64,000 nucleotides of DNA from Steromphala cineraria (lineage: Eukaryota > Mollusca > Gastropoda > Trochida > Trochidae). The first letter of the stretch is position 1. Each line of letters starts with the position of its first letter. Location of the stretch: contig OU744734.1 of assembly GCA_916613615.1 (NCBI GenBank), positions 33,488,301-33,552,300 of the forward strand, in the 5' to 3' direction. A program made the translations under genes and the position numbers. The notes under the pieces are model-generated. The model saw nothing but the letters and a program-made list of their open reading frames with translations, was not told where the DNA came from and did not search any database. This document shows positions 23,601 through 38,600 of this stretch, one piece after another.

Positions 23601-26600
23601 TTAATAACTGAATGTATTGTTATACTTATGTCATGTAATGTTTAGTTATGCAACCCTGCCCAACAATTCTAGTTAAACTTTAATCTGATCTGGTAAAAGA
23701 GTTTATTACTCTCCTGAACTATTTGTAGGTGTATCACAGAAAGTGTCCTCTGTTGACATTTCCTGCAATCAAATTGTCTAATATGTTTCAGTTTAAACAG
23801 GGGAAGGGCAGTGTGAATTATACAGAAGTATGTACACTGACTTATGGAATTTGAATGTTTTTTGAAAAATGGACGGAGATTCGGTTATCAGAAAAATTCA
23901 GATTTCTTATGCGGAGAGATGAAAGGAAATTGCATTTGACAGTTTTATTTACAGTTTTGTCCTTAAAAATAAAGGTGAATCTTTATGATGTCTTGGAAAA
24001 ACATATCTGTTTGTGGAAAATGGTTGAAAATAGTGCATTAGTAAGAAGAAGAAAAAACATATTTTATTTTCATCATGTGATGAACATTGCTTCATCAAAT
24101 TTAATTGACTTTCAAATCAAAAGGAGATTGTGAATGAAATTCAATATTTTTCAAAATTGACAATTTCTAGGAACAGAAGGCAGCATATCAGACCATCTTG
24201 TAACTTGATAGTACCATAGGTTGTAGTACCTGCCTGAAAAGATGCATAGCTTGCCCTAGACCGTGCGACAGTTTCCTTAAACTTTTTAATCTCTTTCATG
24301 GATTAGTTGCTTTGACAGATGTTGGTTGCAAAATCTTGTAATACACATGTAATCACAATATCTTCTCAAAGGTTCCGTTTTTAAGTCTGTGTGTATGTGT
24401 GAATCATTAAACATTGATAAAGTGGACTTTTTGAAAGTCTAGACATGCCATAGACAGATGTTTGGTATGGGGAATGCATATGGCAGCAAACATGGCAAAC
24501 CATGGTAGATATATAAGTAGTCACTTGTCTAAAATTAACATAAATGTCTCTAGACTCTAGAGGATTGGAAAGGAAACGTTTATGTTGAGAAGCAATTATT
24601 TAATGCAAGTAAAAATAAACCCTAACCATGAAAGCCTATTTTGCAGTTCTGTAATGGTTATTTGATTAGTCACTTGTCTTAGGCTCATATCATGGTTCTT
24701 TGGCAAATAAATAGTTCTTAAAAACACTTCCTTCAATTAAACTTGTTTTCATCTATTTTTAGCTCATCAGGACTGAAAGTCCAGATGGGCTTATGGCATG
24801 GCCCGTCGTCCGGCGTCCGTCCGTCGTCCGTCCGTCCGTCCGTAAACTTTTGACACTTTCGACTTCTCCTCATGAACCATACACATTAGAGAGCTGAAAT
24901 TTTGTGTACAGGTACCTTAGCATATGGAGATTCTAATTTGTAACTTTGGTGACCCTGTGACCCCAAATAGGGTCACAGGGGTCACAACTTTAAAAACCTA
25001 TTTTCATCTTCTTCTCCAGTTCCAGAAGGACTAGAGAGTTAAAAATGATATGTGCAGACTCCTTGGCCAATGGGGATTCTAATTTGTAACTTTGGTGTCC
25101 CTGTGACCCCAAATAGGGTCACAGGGGTCACAACCTTAAAAACCTATTTTCATCTTCTTCTCCTGTTCCAAAAGGAGTAGAGAGTAAAAAATGATATGTG
25201 CAGACTCCTTGGACAATGGGGATTCTAATGTGTAACTTTGGTGACCCCATGACCCCAAATAGGGTCACAGGGGTCACAACCTAAAATAAAAGTACCGAGG
25301 GTACAGAAGCTCACCTTAAAATTAATGATGTGGTAAAATGGTTTAATTGTGTAACCATCTTTTATATGATAATTGATTATGGCTGCCATCGTGATTTTTT
25401 TATCTTTTAAAATGCTATTCTTCTGTTGGAAACCACTAGAGCTTGAACAAACATTAATACAAGAATGATATAATCATGATTTGTTAACAAGCAGTAGGTT
25501 TTTGTATAACTTTTTTGTATATCTATGGCTGAATTGGTGACCATCTTGGACTTTTTAATCTTCAAAATGGTACTTTTATGTGGGCATCTGTATTAATTTC
25601 ATTATGATATCTTGATTGGTTTAGGAGTATTCATTTAGTCACACTCTCAACTTCCAAAGAACTAAAAAGATGATGCACATAAACATTTGGAATATATTCC
25701 TCTGACACAAATCACAAATTCAGCTAGTGATAAGTCCAATTACCAAAGTAAACTGTCCAGGTCAATGTCTCATGTAATTGTAACTGAAGATTTCTGAATA
25801 TCTTAAATCTTGACATATGTTAGTGCAATCTGATTGGTCAGAATAGGCTAGCAACATGGGGGTTTATGCTAATTACTAGAACTGATGACCTATTATGACC
25901 TCTTGCACCTGCATGTAGGTTATGTAACTTATCCTCTTATGTAAGTTACTGTTATTCCATATAGTGAGTGTCCTCCCCTCATTTCAATATGCAATATGCA
26001 ACAGATACCCTTTAGAGGAGAGTTGCAGGAGAGGGACTGGAAGGATAGGGGGGGAGGGGGGATAGAAGGGGTGGGGGTAAAAGAGAGGTTTGCAATGGAA
26101 ATAATCTGGAGGTCAACTCAGTAATATGTTTATTGAAGTATCTTAACTAACAGAGAGAATTGGTGAGAAAGACTTTGTAAAAAAAGAATTGTTCAGACAG
26201 CTGTTCAATGAATGCTGTTTTGAAGATGAATATTATATCTTTTATTAGCATGACAAACAAAATAAAAGATAATTAGTTATTCATTAACCAAAATTTTCAA
26301 TTTGGAATAAATTAATTGCATGGGAACAAAGGAGTAAAAAACCTTACAGTTAGTGTTGGGAGTGAACAAATTTAATCATTTTAAATGCTTTTGAAAAGGA
26401 TTTGTTTGAATTGAATGATCATTATAATTATCTAGATAATCATTGTTCAGACCGTAATCAGATATAGATGATTAAAAAATGTATATTTATCCCTCACTGG
26501 CTATGTTATTTGCCATATATGAAGTGTCAGGAATTATGTAACCCACTGATGGAGTGAACAACTTTTATCATTTTACGTTTTATTAAAAAAGATTTATTAA

Positions 26601-29600
26601 AACAGTCATGCTTCAGGCTGTTTGCAGATAAAGATGATTCATACATTTTTTTGTAACTGTATTTATAGTGTTGATAAATATTACAACAAGCGTATCAATA
26701 CAAATATAATGACATTGATTTGATTGATCAGGAAATGTATTCTTTTCAATGAATTTCATGAAATCTAATTCAATATAATTGACATATTGACCATCTTGGA
26801 TTCTTGATAATAAAATAAATGCGTCTTTGTCAGGAATCACTATATAAAAAAATACTCACTTTTCAGAATGATATCTTAATTGATTTAGTAGGAGTAGTAC
26901 TTGGCCTGAAATCTAATTGAAAAATAATGACTTCTATGATGACATGTTGTTCCCAGAACCCCTTCAGCATGATACAATTATCATTTAGTTTTACAGGTAT
27001 TTATAAAACACATGGTATTGAAACTGGAACCTGATACAAAATACCTCTATTATTAACTTATCATGTAGATTACTGTACATAAAAGCACATTCTTGACTTG
27101 TTAATATTAACTCATCGTGCAGATTGTTGTACACAAAAGCTGATTCTTGACTTGTTTAAATTGTTATTTGTAAAAAGTATTACTATTATTAGAATACAAG
27201 TATACTTTTCATAAAGACAATTTATATACTTTCCATAAAGTCCATTATGTTCTATTTATCAATTAGGTCAGGATTACTATGCAATATACAAGCAGGCAGG
27301 GCTGCTAGCCCCAGATCCTTAAGGAGAGTGTAGCAATTTGTGTATTTGGCTTTGTGTAAGTATATTTGGAGAAGCACCCTAGTGTGCTGAGCATGTAAAC
27401 CTGAACTCTGGCTAAGCCCTTATGTGTGGTATTAAAAGACTTGACGGGAGAGAACATGAATTGTTGTGAAAAATATATATAATTTCACAAAATATAGTTA
27501 GCTTATGTCCTAAATTGATTTTGTGTCAAGAAGAACTTCTGTTAGATATAGAAATGGTACAAATATGAGTAAAACACAGGAACTGGAACCTGATGCAAAA
27601 TAACTCTTTCCACATCAACTTATGTAGATTGCTAAACACAAAGCTTATTGTTGACAAATTTTGTGTAAGTTGTTTTTCTTAGAAAGAACATTTCACTGTC
27701 ATGAGAATACAAGTCTAATTTCCGTAACTCTTATTGCATACACATGGCCATATAGCATAATGCTCTACCATATCAATTGGGTCAGGTTGATTATGCAACA
27801 GACTAGCAGCTGAGACTGTGATGCAGCCTGTATTGGGATGTGTATTAGAAATGCATAGTGGACTCAGCAGGAATATCTGAACTCTGGTTGACCCCTTTTG
27901 TGTGGTATTTAAAGGAATATAAGGGAGATACCATTGTTTAAAATTCAACATGATGTTTAATGTCATTGGGTTTTTGCAGCTAGTTGCCATAAATATTTTA
28001 AACAAATTAATTAATTATGTTTGTCTTTCATCTTAATGTTTTAAAAACATTTAAAAATATAGAACAACTTGCATGACAATCTTAAATATTCCATATTCAA
28101 GATAATATTATGATTAGTAAGTTCAAATTAGAGAATTTATATGGTGCGAGTGATCACTTGATGAAAGCTTAAAATTTTGTAATAATGATGTGTCATCTGC
28201 AGCTGAAAAGTCAATATGGCTGCTATCGCGGCCATCTTGGATTCTCAGAACTGACACGTCTACCTTTGTGGGAGGAATCACTATAGGTATAACATACTAC
28301 AATATGAAAATGATATCTAGAGTGGTTTAGAAAGAGTAGTCTTTTCATGAAATCTAATTGAAAATTCAATATGGCTGCCATAGCGGCCATCTCGGATTCT
28401 CAAAACTGAAACGTCTACCTTTCTGTGAGGAATCACAATGGGTATAACATACTACAATTTCAGAATGATATCTGGATTCGTTTAGGAGGAGTAGTCTTTT
28501 TCCTGAAATCTAATTGAAAATTCAATATGGCTGCCATGGCGGCCATCTTGGATTCTCAAAACTGAAACGTCTACCTTTCTGTGAGGAATCACCATGGGTA
28601 TAACATACTACAATTTCAGAATGATATCTGGATTCGTTTAGGAAGAGTAGTCTTTTTCCTGAAATCTAATTGAAAATTCAATATGGCTGCCATGGCGGCC
28701 ATCTTGGATTCTCAAAACTGAAATGTCTACCTTTCTGTGAGGAATCACCATGGGTATAACATACTACAATTTCAGAATGATATCTGGATTTGTTTAGGAG
28801 GAGTAGTCTTTTTCCTGAAATCTAATTGAAAATTCAATATGGCTGCCATGGCGGCCATCTTGGATTCTCAAAACTGAAACGTCTACCTTTCTGTGAGGAA
28901 TCACCATGGGTATAACATACTACAATTTCAGAATGATATCTGCATTCCTTTAGGAGGAGTAGTCTTTTTCCTGAAATCTAATTGAAAATTCAATATGGCT
29001 GCCATGGCGGCCATCTTGGATTCTCAAAACTGAAACGTCTACCTTTCTGTGAGGAATCACCATGGGTATCACATACTACAATTTCAGAATGATATCTGCA
29101 TTCGTTTAGGAGGAGTAGTCTTTTTCCTGAAAGTTTACGGACGGACGGACGGACGGACGGACGGACAGACGGACGGACGGACGGACGGACAGACAGACGG
29201 ACGACGGACGAAGCGCCATGACATAAGCTCACATTTACTTTGTAAAGGTGAGCTAAAAACTATTTTCATCTTCTTCTCGAGTTCTAAAAGCACTATAGAG
29301 TTAAAAAAGATATGTGCAGACTCCTTGGCCAATGAGGATTCTAAATTGTAGATTTCGTGACCCCATGACCCCAAATAGGGTCACAGGGGTCACAAACTTA
29401 AAAACCTATTTTCATCTTCTCCTCCAGTTCTAAAAGGACTAGAGAGTTAAAAATGATATGTGCAGACTCCTTGGCCAATAGGGATTCTTAATTGTAAATT
29501 TCGTGACCCCATGACCCCAAATAGGGTCACAGGGGTCACAAACTTAAAAACCTATTTTCATCTTCTTCTCCAGTTCTAAAAGGACCAGAGAGTTAAAAAT

Positions 29601-32600
29601 GATATGTGCTGACTCCTTGGCCAATAGGGATTCTTAATTGTAAATTTCGTGACCCCATGACCCCAAATAGGGTCACAGGGGTCACGACCTTAAAAACCAA
29701 TTCTCATCTTCTTCTCCAGTTCCAAAAGGAGTAGAGAGTTAATATTGATATGTGCAGACTCCTTGGACAATAGGGATTCTAATTTGTAACTTTGGTGACC
29801 CTGTGACCCCAAATAGGGTCACAGGGGTCACAACCTTAAAAAACTATTTTCATCTTCTTCTGAAGTTCCAAAAGGTCTAGAGAGCTGAAATTATATGTGC
29901 AGACTCCTTTGCCAATGGGGATTCTAAATTGTAGATTTCGTGACCCCATGACCCCAAATAGGGTCACAGGGGTCACAACCTTAAAAACTTATTTTCATCA
30001 TCATCTTTAGCTCCAAAAGGTCTATTGAGCTGAAAGATTGCATGTAGACTCCTTGGCCAATTGGGATTCGAAACTGTAGGTTTCGTGACCCCATGACCCC
30101 AAATAGGGTCACAATCTTAAAAACCTATTTTTCTCCATTAGATGACAGTCTATGGCAAAATTTTTTCTCCTTGGATATTTTAGTGTGGACTTCTTTCACT
30201 GTCTGATATTGGCGATCTAGAAAGTGTTGAATAATAATAAATCATTTGGGTACGGAAATTTATTCCGAAATCGTTACATTTGTTTTGTAATTTTTGTATA
30301 GGTTTTCTTGCAATAGGTAACATCAGTTTCATTTTTAGCTCATCTGGCCTGTATAAAGCAAACTTGATATGATGCCTGATGAGCTACAGAGCCAATGGCT
30401 CTATTTTTTAGAGATTGAATTTTGTTTGTTGTTTGCAAAATACTTGTTATGCTACAATTTTAAATACTATTTTCTGCTTGTTTCCAGAGAGGTCCCCACA
30501 ACCATACAACATGGATTTAGTTATACCAGATGATATCGGTAAGTACATCTTTATCATACTTACATTATTTCATAACAGTTTTGAATTATTATTTTTTAAT
30601 TTTATTTTTTGTTGATGTAAAGGCAGTTGTTGGTTTTTCACTTTCCGAAGCAAATACAGAATTAGTTTGTTAAGCTAGAACAACATTGTGATGGTTTCCT
30701 GGGCCAGTTGCATTATACCTGGAGAAATCAATGTTTGGGATCACGTTGAACTTGTGGGATTTGGAGTAAACCTGTTTTTATACCCCCCGTCCTTATCACA
30801 TCCCTTTTAATGGTTAAACCTATGAATGAATTTAGTTTTGTGGCTTCAGTGGAAACATGACTTACACAATGACTTATCTTTAACAAAAAATTTCCACTAT
30901 CATACAAGTTTACCTAATGTTAATCAATTATAACAATTGAAATTCTTTGCACAAAGTGGGAAGCGCGGGTATGTGGGCTCAGTTCGTTTTACACTAATTC
31001 ATAAATACAAATTTGTCAAAACTGAAAAAAAATGCAACCATTGCTGTTGATTTCTCCATTTATTTTCATTTGCTTATTAATCAGTTCACACATTTGTAAA
31101 AACTAATGCACTTTGTAAACTAAGGTTTATCATGTCCCTGAAACAAACTCATCTTAGTTCCATCATATGGTTTCCCATGATACATTAAAAACAATATTTA
31201 TCTCAAATAAATATTTTTCTGTCAGAATCTTGTGGAGAAGGTGAACGCTGATAAAACAAAGGTTTGACCCCTGAGATATTCATGTGTTCTCCAAGATATT
31301 CATGCTTTCCCTGTAACATTGCATCTTTGAGTGATGGAGACTTGAGTATGTGTCGGTGTGTTCGACACATGTGCAATAGACGTCAGGAGTAGAGACAGGA
31401 ATATCCAGGTGTTCCACCATCTTGGTATGCTGGGCCACATGGCTGCTGTATCTATCACTTGTCTATTTCACCTGTAACCTTGTTGATTTCATCATGAATA
31501 TGTTGATTTCATTAATAAACAATGGTCCATTTCATGATAAATCTAATTTGTATTTACCTGGTTAATTTTCATTTTAATTGTTAGATGTATTTTCATACTT
31601 TCATCAAATTGAGGGTATTAATTTCCGATATTGAAATCTTCATATCAGTTACTTTCAATCCCACTTGAAAGTATTTTAGGACTACATGCTGATAAGAATA
31701 GTGGAGAATTTAAACCATTTTTCAATTAAGATCAAGATACATTACAAATCAATGAACGTTACAATCCACAGTTATCACAAACTGATCTCTGGTCAAAAAC
31801 AGTTCATAATAATAATAATAATAAAATCGTACCTATGGGTACGAGAAGACTCTTCTTACTTTTGAAGTGCATATGAACTAGCTGCAGGTATATCATATGT
31901 ATGTAGGTATTCAAGGTAAATGTCAGGGTATATTGAACCAGGTAAGAATGATATACTTAGGAACCTTGTAACATTTATCAATGTTTCCGAAAACAAGGTC
32001 AAATCTTATATGTTATATGAAGTGGTTTAGATGATAATATGTAAATTATCAATAAAGAAATCTTTCATTGAATTGTAATCATAGAAATTTATGTTAAAAA
32101 TCTAGCAGAACATTTTTCAATTTTTAATCTTTTATTGAATATAGTTCTGGTTTTATAATTCAAGCTGCAATTTGCAAATTCCATTATACCAAAAATAAAC
32201 AATTTCAGAGAATTATCAGTATATTTATTGATAAAGCATATAAAAATAAAAACTCTTCATCTACATCATCACAAATAAATACCAAACTTAACATTAACTT
32301 TTATTGGAGGGAAAGTCCATACATATTGCAAATACTCAAGATAGTTTAGAGAATGCTGAAATAGTTAGTCATAACCATGCATAACAGCATATCTCCCTGG
32401 ATCAGTTAGCGCAATGTTCCATGACCCCAGTTGTGAGTACAAGCATTCCAAGAGGTAATTCTATATCCGTCTGTGAGGAACCTTTCACTTTTTAGAGTTG
32501 GTGCAAATCCTGAGAGTTCTATCATTGATTTTGTGGTTAGTTTGTTGTAGGAAATTTAAAAGACTTGATGGAAATGTGTTTACTTCCTGGATGTTTTTAT

Positions 32601-35600
32601 GACATAGGAGAAAAAGAATTATTCCTCCTCCTTTTGTTAATGCATGGTTTCTGTAAAAATAATGTTTTCAAAGTATTGCATTTTTTTCTGTCTCATAGCA
32701 TTTATCAAAGAATCATTAATTATAGAATCTTTAAACAGAGAATTAGGTAAGATACAAAACATTGTTGAAAAATTATTTTTCTATTTTTTGGCCATAAAAT
32801 CAGGTATATCCTGTCTAACTACCCCTGAAACAAATAATCCAATGTGAGTCTACATTATTGAAGCAAGTCTAGATTACTACTGAAAATAAACAGCTTCAGT
32901 GTGTTCCTTCTTTTTAGATATATTTTCATTTCAGAAACTAAAACTAAGTCTGAATCAGGTACCGTTCCTCATCAAACGTGTCAAACATCAATATAGAGCA
33001 TCATGAAGCATGTTCTTGTTGCAACCCCCATCAATGCATGGGCAAAGAGTTCAGTGGCATTTTATGAGCTCATTGATGATCTTCTGGATGTAAGATTTGT
33101 CTGGTACATGCTACCGGCAGGTTGGGTCTGGGTGATGATAACAGTATCTGTCTGAACCTTCTGATGCCTACCAGACCTATTAGTGGGATTGCATGGTATC
33201 AGACGCTTCTGGTAGATTGCATGGGTGCAGACCATTTTGCCTTCCTTGTGCTGATAGAGAAGGGTAGTTTCAGGCTCGTAGCAAGTTCCCCAGGGCCCAC
33301 TATTTTCATGACAAAAGATTCCATACTTCAAAGGGTGATACAATGTAATATTATGAAGATCGGTAAAACAACTGTAAACATCACATACACAAATTGTACT
33401 CCACCCCCCACCCCCATCCACCTCACCCCACCCCCACACTTTTTTAAAGGTTTACCTGAAATTGATGTTACGGGCCTGAGTTTGGTCTAGAAATGTAGAG
33501 GTTAAATACTGAAATTTCAATAAGATGCTTACAGTTAGTTAAGGAATAGTTTTATTCAATTAGTTACAACAAAGTTAAAAAATTAAAAACATATACGTAG
33601 TCCTGTGTGGAACCTTTTCATTATATTTTGTGACCAAAGATTGATAGTCTTCTTATTAGCAACACGTTTCAACAGATTGCATTGCTATAACCTTGTCTAA
33701 TTGCATTTGTGCTATGTTGCAGAAACGGTTGAATGTGTATATTGGATAATGGGATTGGTTTCTGTGGAATTTGGCTTCAAAGCAGATTAAGTTGTTTCTG
33801 GTTTTCTGAACATATAGGGATTTTTACTTTTGATCTAAGACTATTAATTAGAAGTGACTAAAGGTATATCTTTATTTGATTGAAATGCATATCATACATT
33901 GGGATTTATGTAAGTGAATGTGAAGGGTATCTAATCCCTCGGGTTGTATTGAAATGTTAAGTTAAAAGAATATTCCAGTATCTTCAATTAATTTAAGAAA
34001 CATAAGTAGACCTATTTTCTTTTTTTTATGGACTAAGGATTTTAAGTCCTTTCATCAAGAATAAGTTACAACTGATCGCATCACAATTAACTAATCTAAT
34101 TGAATTGTAAATATGTTGCTGAAGGGTTTGATGTTTTGATTGGCTAATTGGATTGCTCTTATATGAGTTTGACTTCAGGGTAGATCAAGTTATTTTCATC
34201 AGGCCGTTTTTATCTGTAGGGATTTTAATCTTTTACAAATGTCATGTTAGGTGTACACAGGATATTCTTCATTTGATCTTCACTTAAGGTATTTTGCCTT
34301 TATGTTGATCAGTAAATCTGTATGATTTCAACTCCTCTGGGGTATAGTGCAAGCTGGTCCTTATAACCAGATGTTGTCTTTTTAGTTAGTTTAGTTTGCG
34401 TTATTATCTTGGCAAAGAGGTTAATACTGATACTCTATGTGTTGTTAGTCAAGAATCATATATGATTTGTTAGCTTCTTCACCTTGCATAACCAAATGAT
34501 TTAGCAAAACTCTTATCAACTTACTTGGAGCCATACAAAATCACTGCAACCAAAGTGAAATGAAGGTTTTACAGTAAAATGTACATTTATCACTCTTAAT
34601 GTTATTTAAGAGCTATTTTGAAATGCTTGAATGAAAAACATCCCTTCTTTAATAAAGATTGGCATTATCTGAATATAGGACCATGCAAATGGAAGAGGAA
34701 GCAATTTTGTTAGGAATGGATGCTATTCTACCATCTAACCAATAAAAGCTTCTTCATAAAAGTCAAATTCATGATGTATAGATACACTTTATAAGTCTCC
34801 AAAAAGGTACTTAGCTAACGTCCATGGAAATGTGTGCTCCAGGCATTTCACCTGCATACATGCTATTTTCATCTTATCATGACTCATTGAATATTTGTCT
34901 TGAGGGAAATAGCACTGAAGAAGCTAAAATTAGATGTGCAGGAAATAGTACTTGAAAGGCATCCATATTGGATTACACAAAAACAAAACCTTGGACATTC
35001 TCAAAGAACCAATACTTAGATTTGGAAAATTCTACCTCTTTACTTCGAGATTCATATCATATTGTGCGCTAAATTGGCAATTAGTGAATTAGTTAATGAA
35101 TGAAACGAATACTGCCCTATGTCTCTTTTGTTTCATATGCTTTTACAAAATTAAAGCTTGGATATAGCTTTGGTTGGACATCAATCATAGGTGAGAATCC
35201 TTAAACAAAGTGATGTCCTAGTTTACCCAGACGTGAAAAGGATTCTCATATAAACTTGAAAACATGATCAATAGCTCCTAGATGAAGCACCAGTAATGAA
35301 TTGTCCCAGAAAGTGAAAATAATTTAAAAGGTACAAAACCATTTATCATGCTCTTTTTATACAAACTAACATCATTATCATTAGGCATACGTATACAGCA
35401 TCTAATTATCCTTATATTGAAAAAATCTTGCTAAACCTTGACATATTTATTATCTTCGCCTAAAATTCTGGTTTATCAATCATAAAGATTTTGTATGAGA
35501 TGAAAAATCAGGTAATCAACCTTGGCACCTGTTCAGAGATCAAAAGAATATGATTCACCTGATTGGGATCCAGTAATGAGATACTGAAAGGTGCTTGTTT

Positions 35601-38600
35601 GGGTACATATAGATAAGAAATCTGAATTGGTTTCGATATATTTTTACATAGGTGCTTAAATGGACTAGTTTACACGATGGAAAAGTGTGAATTTTTAGTT
35701 TTAAAAAAAACCCAATTAAACAAAGAGAATAAAACCAATCATAAACTCTTATTTAGAAATTAAACCTTTTTTACATACACTTTATCAGTATTCTAAAAAA
35801 TGTTTTTGATGGGTTTAAATCTGAAATACCATATGTACATATGATTTACTTTTGTGTCAAGAATGAATAAGTCAGAATTTTGAAAAGGCAATATTTCCAT
35901 CAGACCATAAAGGATGTTTTGGTGATTCATTGCATTCCTATGATGCACATTGCCATAACAGGTGATGTGTGTTTCACATTGACATGACAGATGTGTCAAA
36001 ACATCTGTTGTGTGAAAATATATAGATAGCAGTGCCATACAATCAGGAATGTTTGGTTAATCTTCAGAAAATATGTTAACCTCTTATAATATTATGATGG
36101 ACAGCATAGTGTGATTATTCATCATAAACTCATTAATATTGATGAAAAACAGGATGCATGGGAAGATTTTTATCTCAAGAACAATAACCTTTATGATTTT
36201 AGAATTGAAAGAATGAGACTTTCCACAGCTAAAAATAAATAATGCTTGTTTAATATGTGTTAGAAGGAATAAATAGCGGTGTTAACATTCACTATTCGTA
36301 TTGTAGAAAGAGAAGGCTACTTTCATTCCACACACTTTGGAACAAAAAAGAAGCCATGGGCTTCTATTCAGAATAATTTTTAAAATTTTAGCTCATGTGC
36401 CCACATGTTTTTTCACAGATATATTTCGTAATGTATTTATTTGCTATCTGGGGAAGTAGGTTTGTTGGTAAAGCTTTCGCTCATCAAGCAGAAGGTTGGG
36501 GTTCGATTTTCTATAAGATAATACCAAAAGACAATAAAAAATGGGAGATGTTGCTTCCTTGCTTGGCGCTCAGTATCATAGGATAGAACATCACTTGAAC
36601 TGGCGCTGTATTGTGGCACAAAACAAATTTCAGAAATTACAATGTAACTCGGACATCAAACATCAAACTCCAAAATGGATATGGTTTAACATAACTTTGA
36701 CATAGATATTGAATTACCGGTAATGGAGGAATTATGGTAACTTTGTAACATTTGGATGCTACCTGTTTAGGAGATTAAACATTCAACATTCCTATGTGGA
36801 AAATCCTCAGGACCCTATGGTTTACTTCCTTCTTATCAGATTTAAAATTTGTCAGTGTCAACTTCTTTGATACTTCTGGTTTTCTTCAAGACTTTTAACC
36901 AGGGAGAGTATCAAACACATTTATACAATAATAGCGAACACCAAATATACTCCCTCTTTTACTTTATTTTTCTTTTCAATAAGAATATCAATCAGTGAAA
37001 ACATGGACTACACTCGAAAATATATATTCAGATATTTTTTAAGATTTGCAAGTGAAATGTAAAAACTATTTTTGACACTACCCCTCCTTTACTGTCAATT
37101 CAAATAGACAGCAAGTCTCTCTTTAAAGATTCAAGAAACATTCAGGAACTGTTTAATGTATATCTTCTGTCTCTAAACAAATCTGTTGTAAGTCAGAAAA
37201 TGGGATAGTTTCCAAATTGTGTAAAATAACTGGATATAAATATCACTTTTAACCCAGATAAAAGTCAGTTGAATATCGTTTATATTTTTCAAAGCAAGAG
37301 ACAAATTGGGGGAATAAATTATGTACATTTTGGGTTAAAATTTTAATTTAGGATCTTATTTCATACATGAAAAAGTTATTTATGATAATCTTTATTCAAA
37401 ATTTAGGAAACAAGTAATCCAATGTTAAAAAAAATATTTTAAGTTTTAAGATAATCTTAACTATATATCAGTAAGTTTATTGTTCATCATTTCATATACT
37501 TCAAGATCTATCTTCATCAAAGTTAATGTCAGAGAGTCTGTTCGCCATTCCACAAATTTCAGATTTATGTTTTATTGAGTGCTAATCATGTAGTCCCCAC
37601 TTTGACTTTTACTGTGAGATAAGGGAGATAACTCTATTGCTGTTGTGATAAGGGAGGTAACTCCAGAAGGCTATGTGATAGGGCAAATTGACTAGGGATT
37701 ACTGATAGTTCTCGTTCAGTTAATCTTACTTCACCCTCAGCTGTTGTTGCTTTTCAGATGTTTTAATCGGACACTGGTTAACCTCAAGCAAAGTTTAAAA
37801 CATTGAACTATGAAGTCACATTTGGAAACCTTGTTTCATCATTAAGTAATCATTTTATCAATCAGCTACAAAGTTGTTTCTCATCACTTGTTCAAAAGAA
37901 TTGTAGTTGAAAGGATGGATTTTTTCATTGTTTGATCTATATATTAAAACATTTGAACAACAGATAGAAAATTGAAACCTATGTCTAAAGGCACATTTGA
38001 ATAAAATGAATTCTCTAATTGTTAAAAATATAAATTTTTCAGGATGGAAAATAAGTTACTTACCTAAGAATGTTGTCATAAATTTACTGAGTGTCTGAGT
38101 AGGGTCTCTTTAATCATGGGCCTACATTACAAACTCATGAAGCCATTATTCATAAGTCAGCAGCAAACTAAGAAAATTAGGAGCCTTTATGATTTTTTTT
38201 ACAAATTTTTTATGATAAACATTTCTACATTTGCATGTCCCTTTAGATTAATTAGACTCATCAACACTTTCTTCAAAACTTGAGAGAGATTTACTACGTA
38301 ATAGCAACTTTACGCAGGTATTCAATTTTACCACGAACTCATAACCTCTTGAAAGGAAGCTATGCTTCATATTATAAAATTCAAATCTTTGGCCTTGCTC
38401 TGGACTGGGATTTTATGATGCTTTTTTCTCTTCAATTGTAGGTTAGATGATGTGATAATAGGTTTCACAGTCATCAAAGTACATTTGTAAATCTAGCTAA
38501 GTATTATACAAGTATTTTTAACAAAAAATAAAACAGATAAGAAAAGGTTTATTGATACAACCAATAAGCTAAAAAGGGTCCATTGATTAGAGTTTTCTTT

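Noticed and set aside
23855..24133. 92-codon plus-strand frame
   Set aside because: AT-rich codons, no domain, no splice context and no start context; probably chance within the intron.
29049..29351. Frame with GRTDGRTDGQTDG repeats
   Set aside because: Translation of the (GGAC)n microsatellite in the head of a transposable element; not a protein gene.
24756..30410. CRISPR-like array because of regular repeats
   Set aside because: Monomers are contiguous (146 or 156 bases) without unique spacers, in a eukaryotic intron; it is a satellite array.
33062..33490. Overlapping 120-codon frames on both strands in a GC-richer patch
   Set aside because: Both strands are open at the same place, no motif or splice context is recognised, and the end runs into a simple CCCCCACC repeat.
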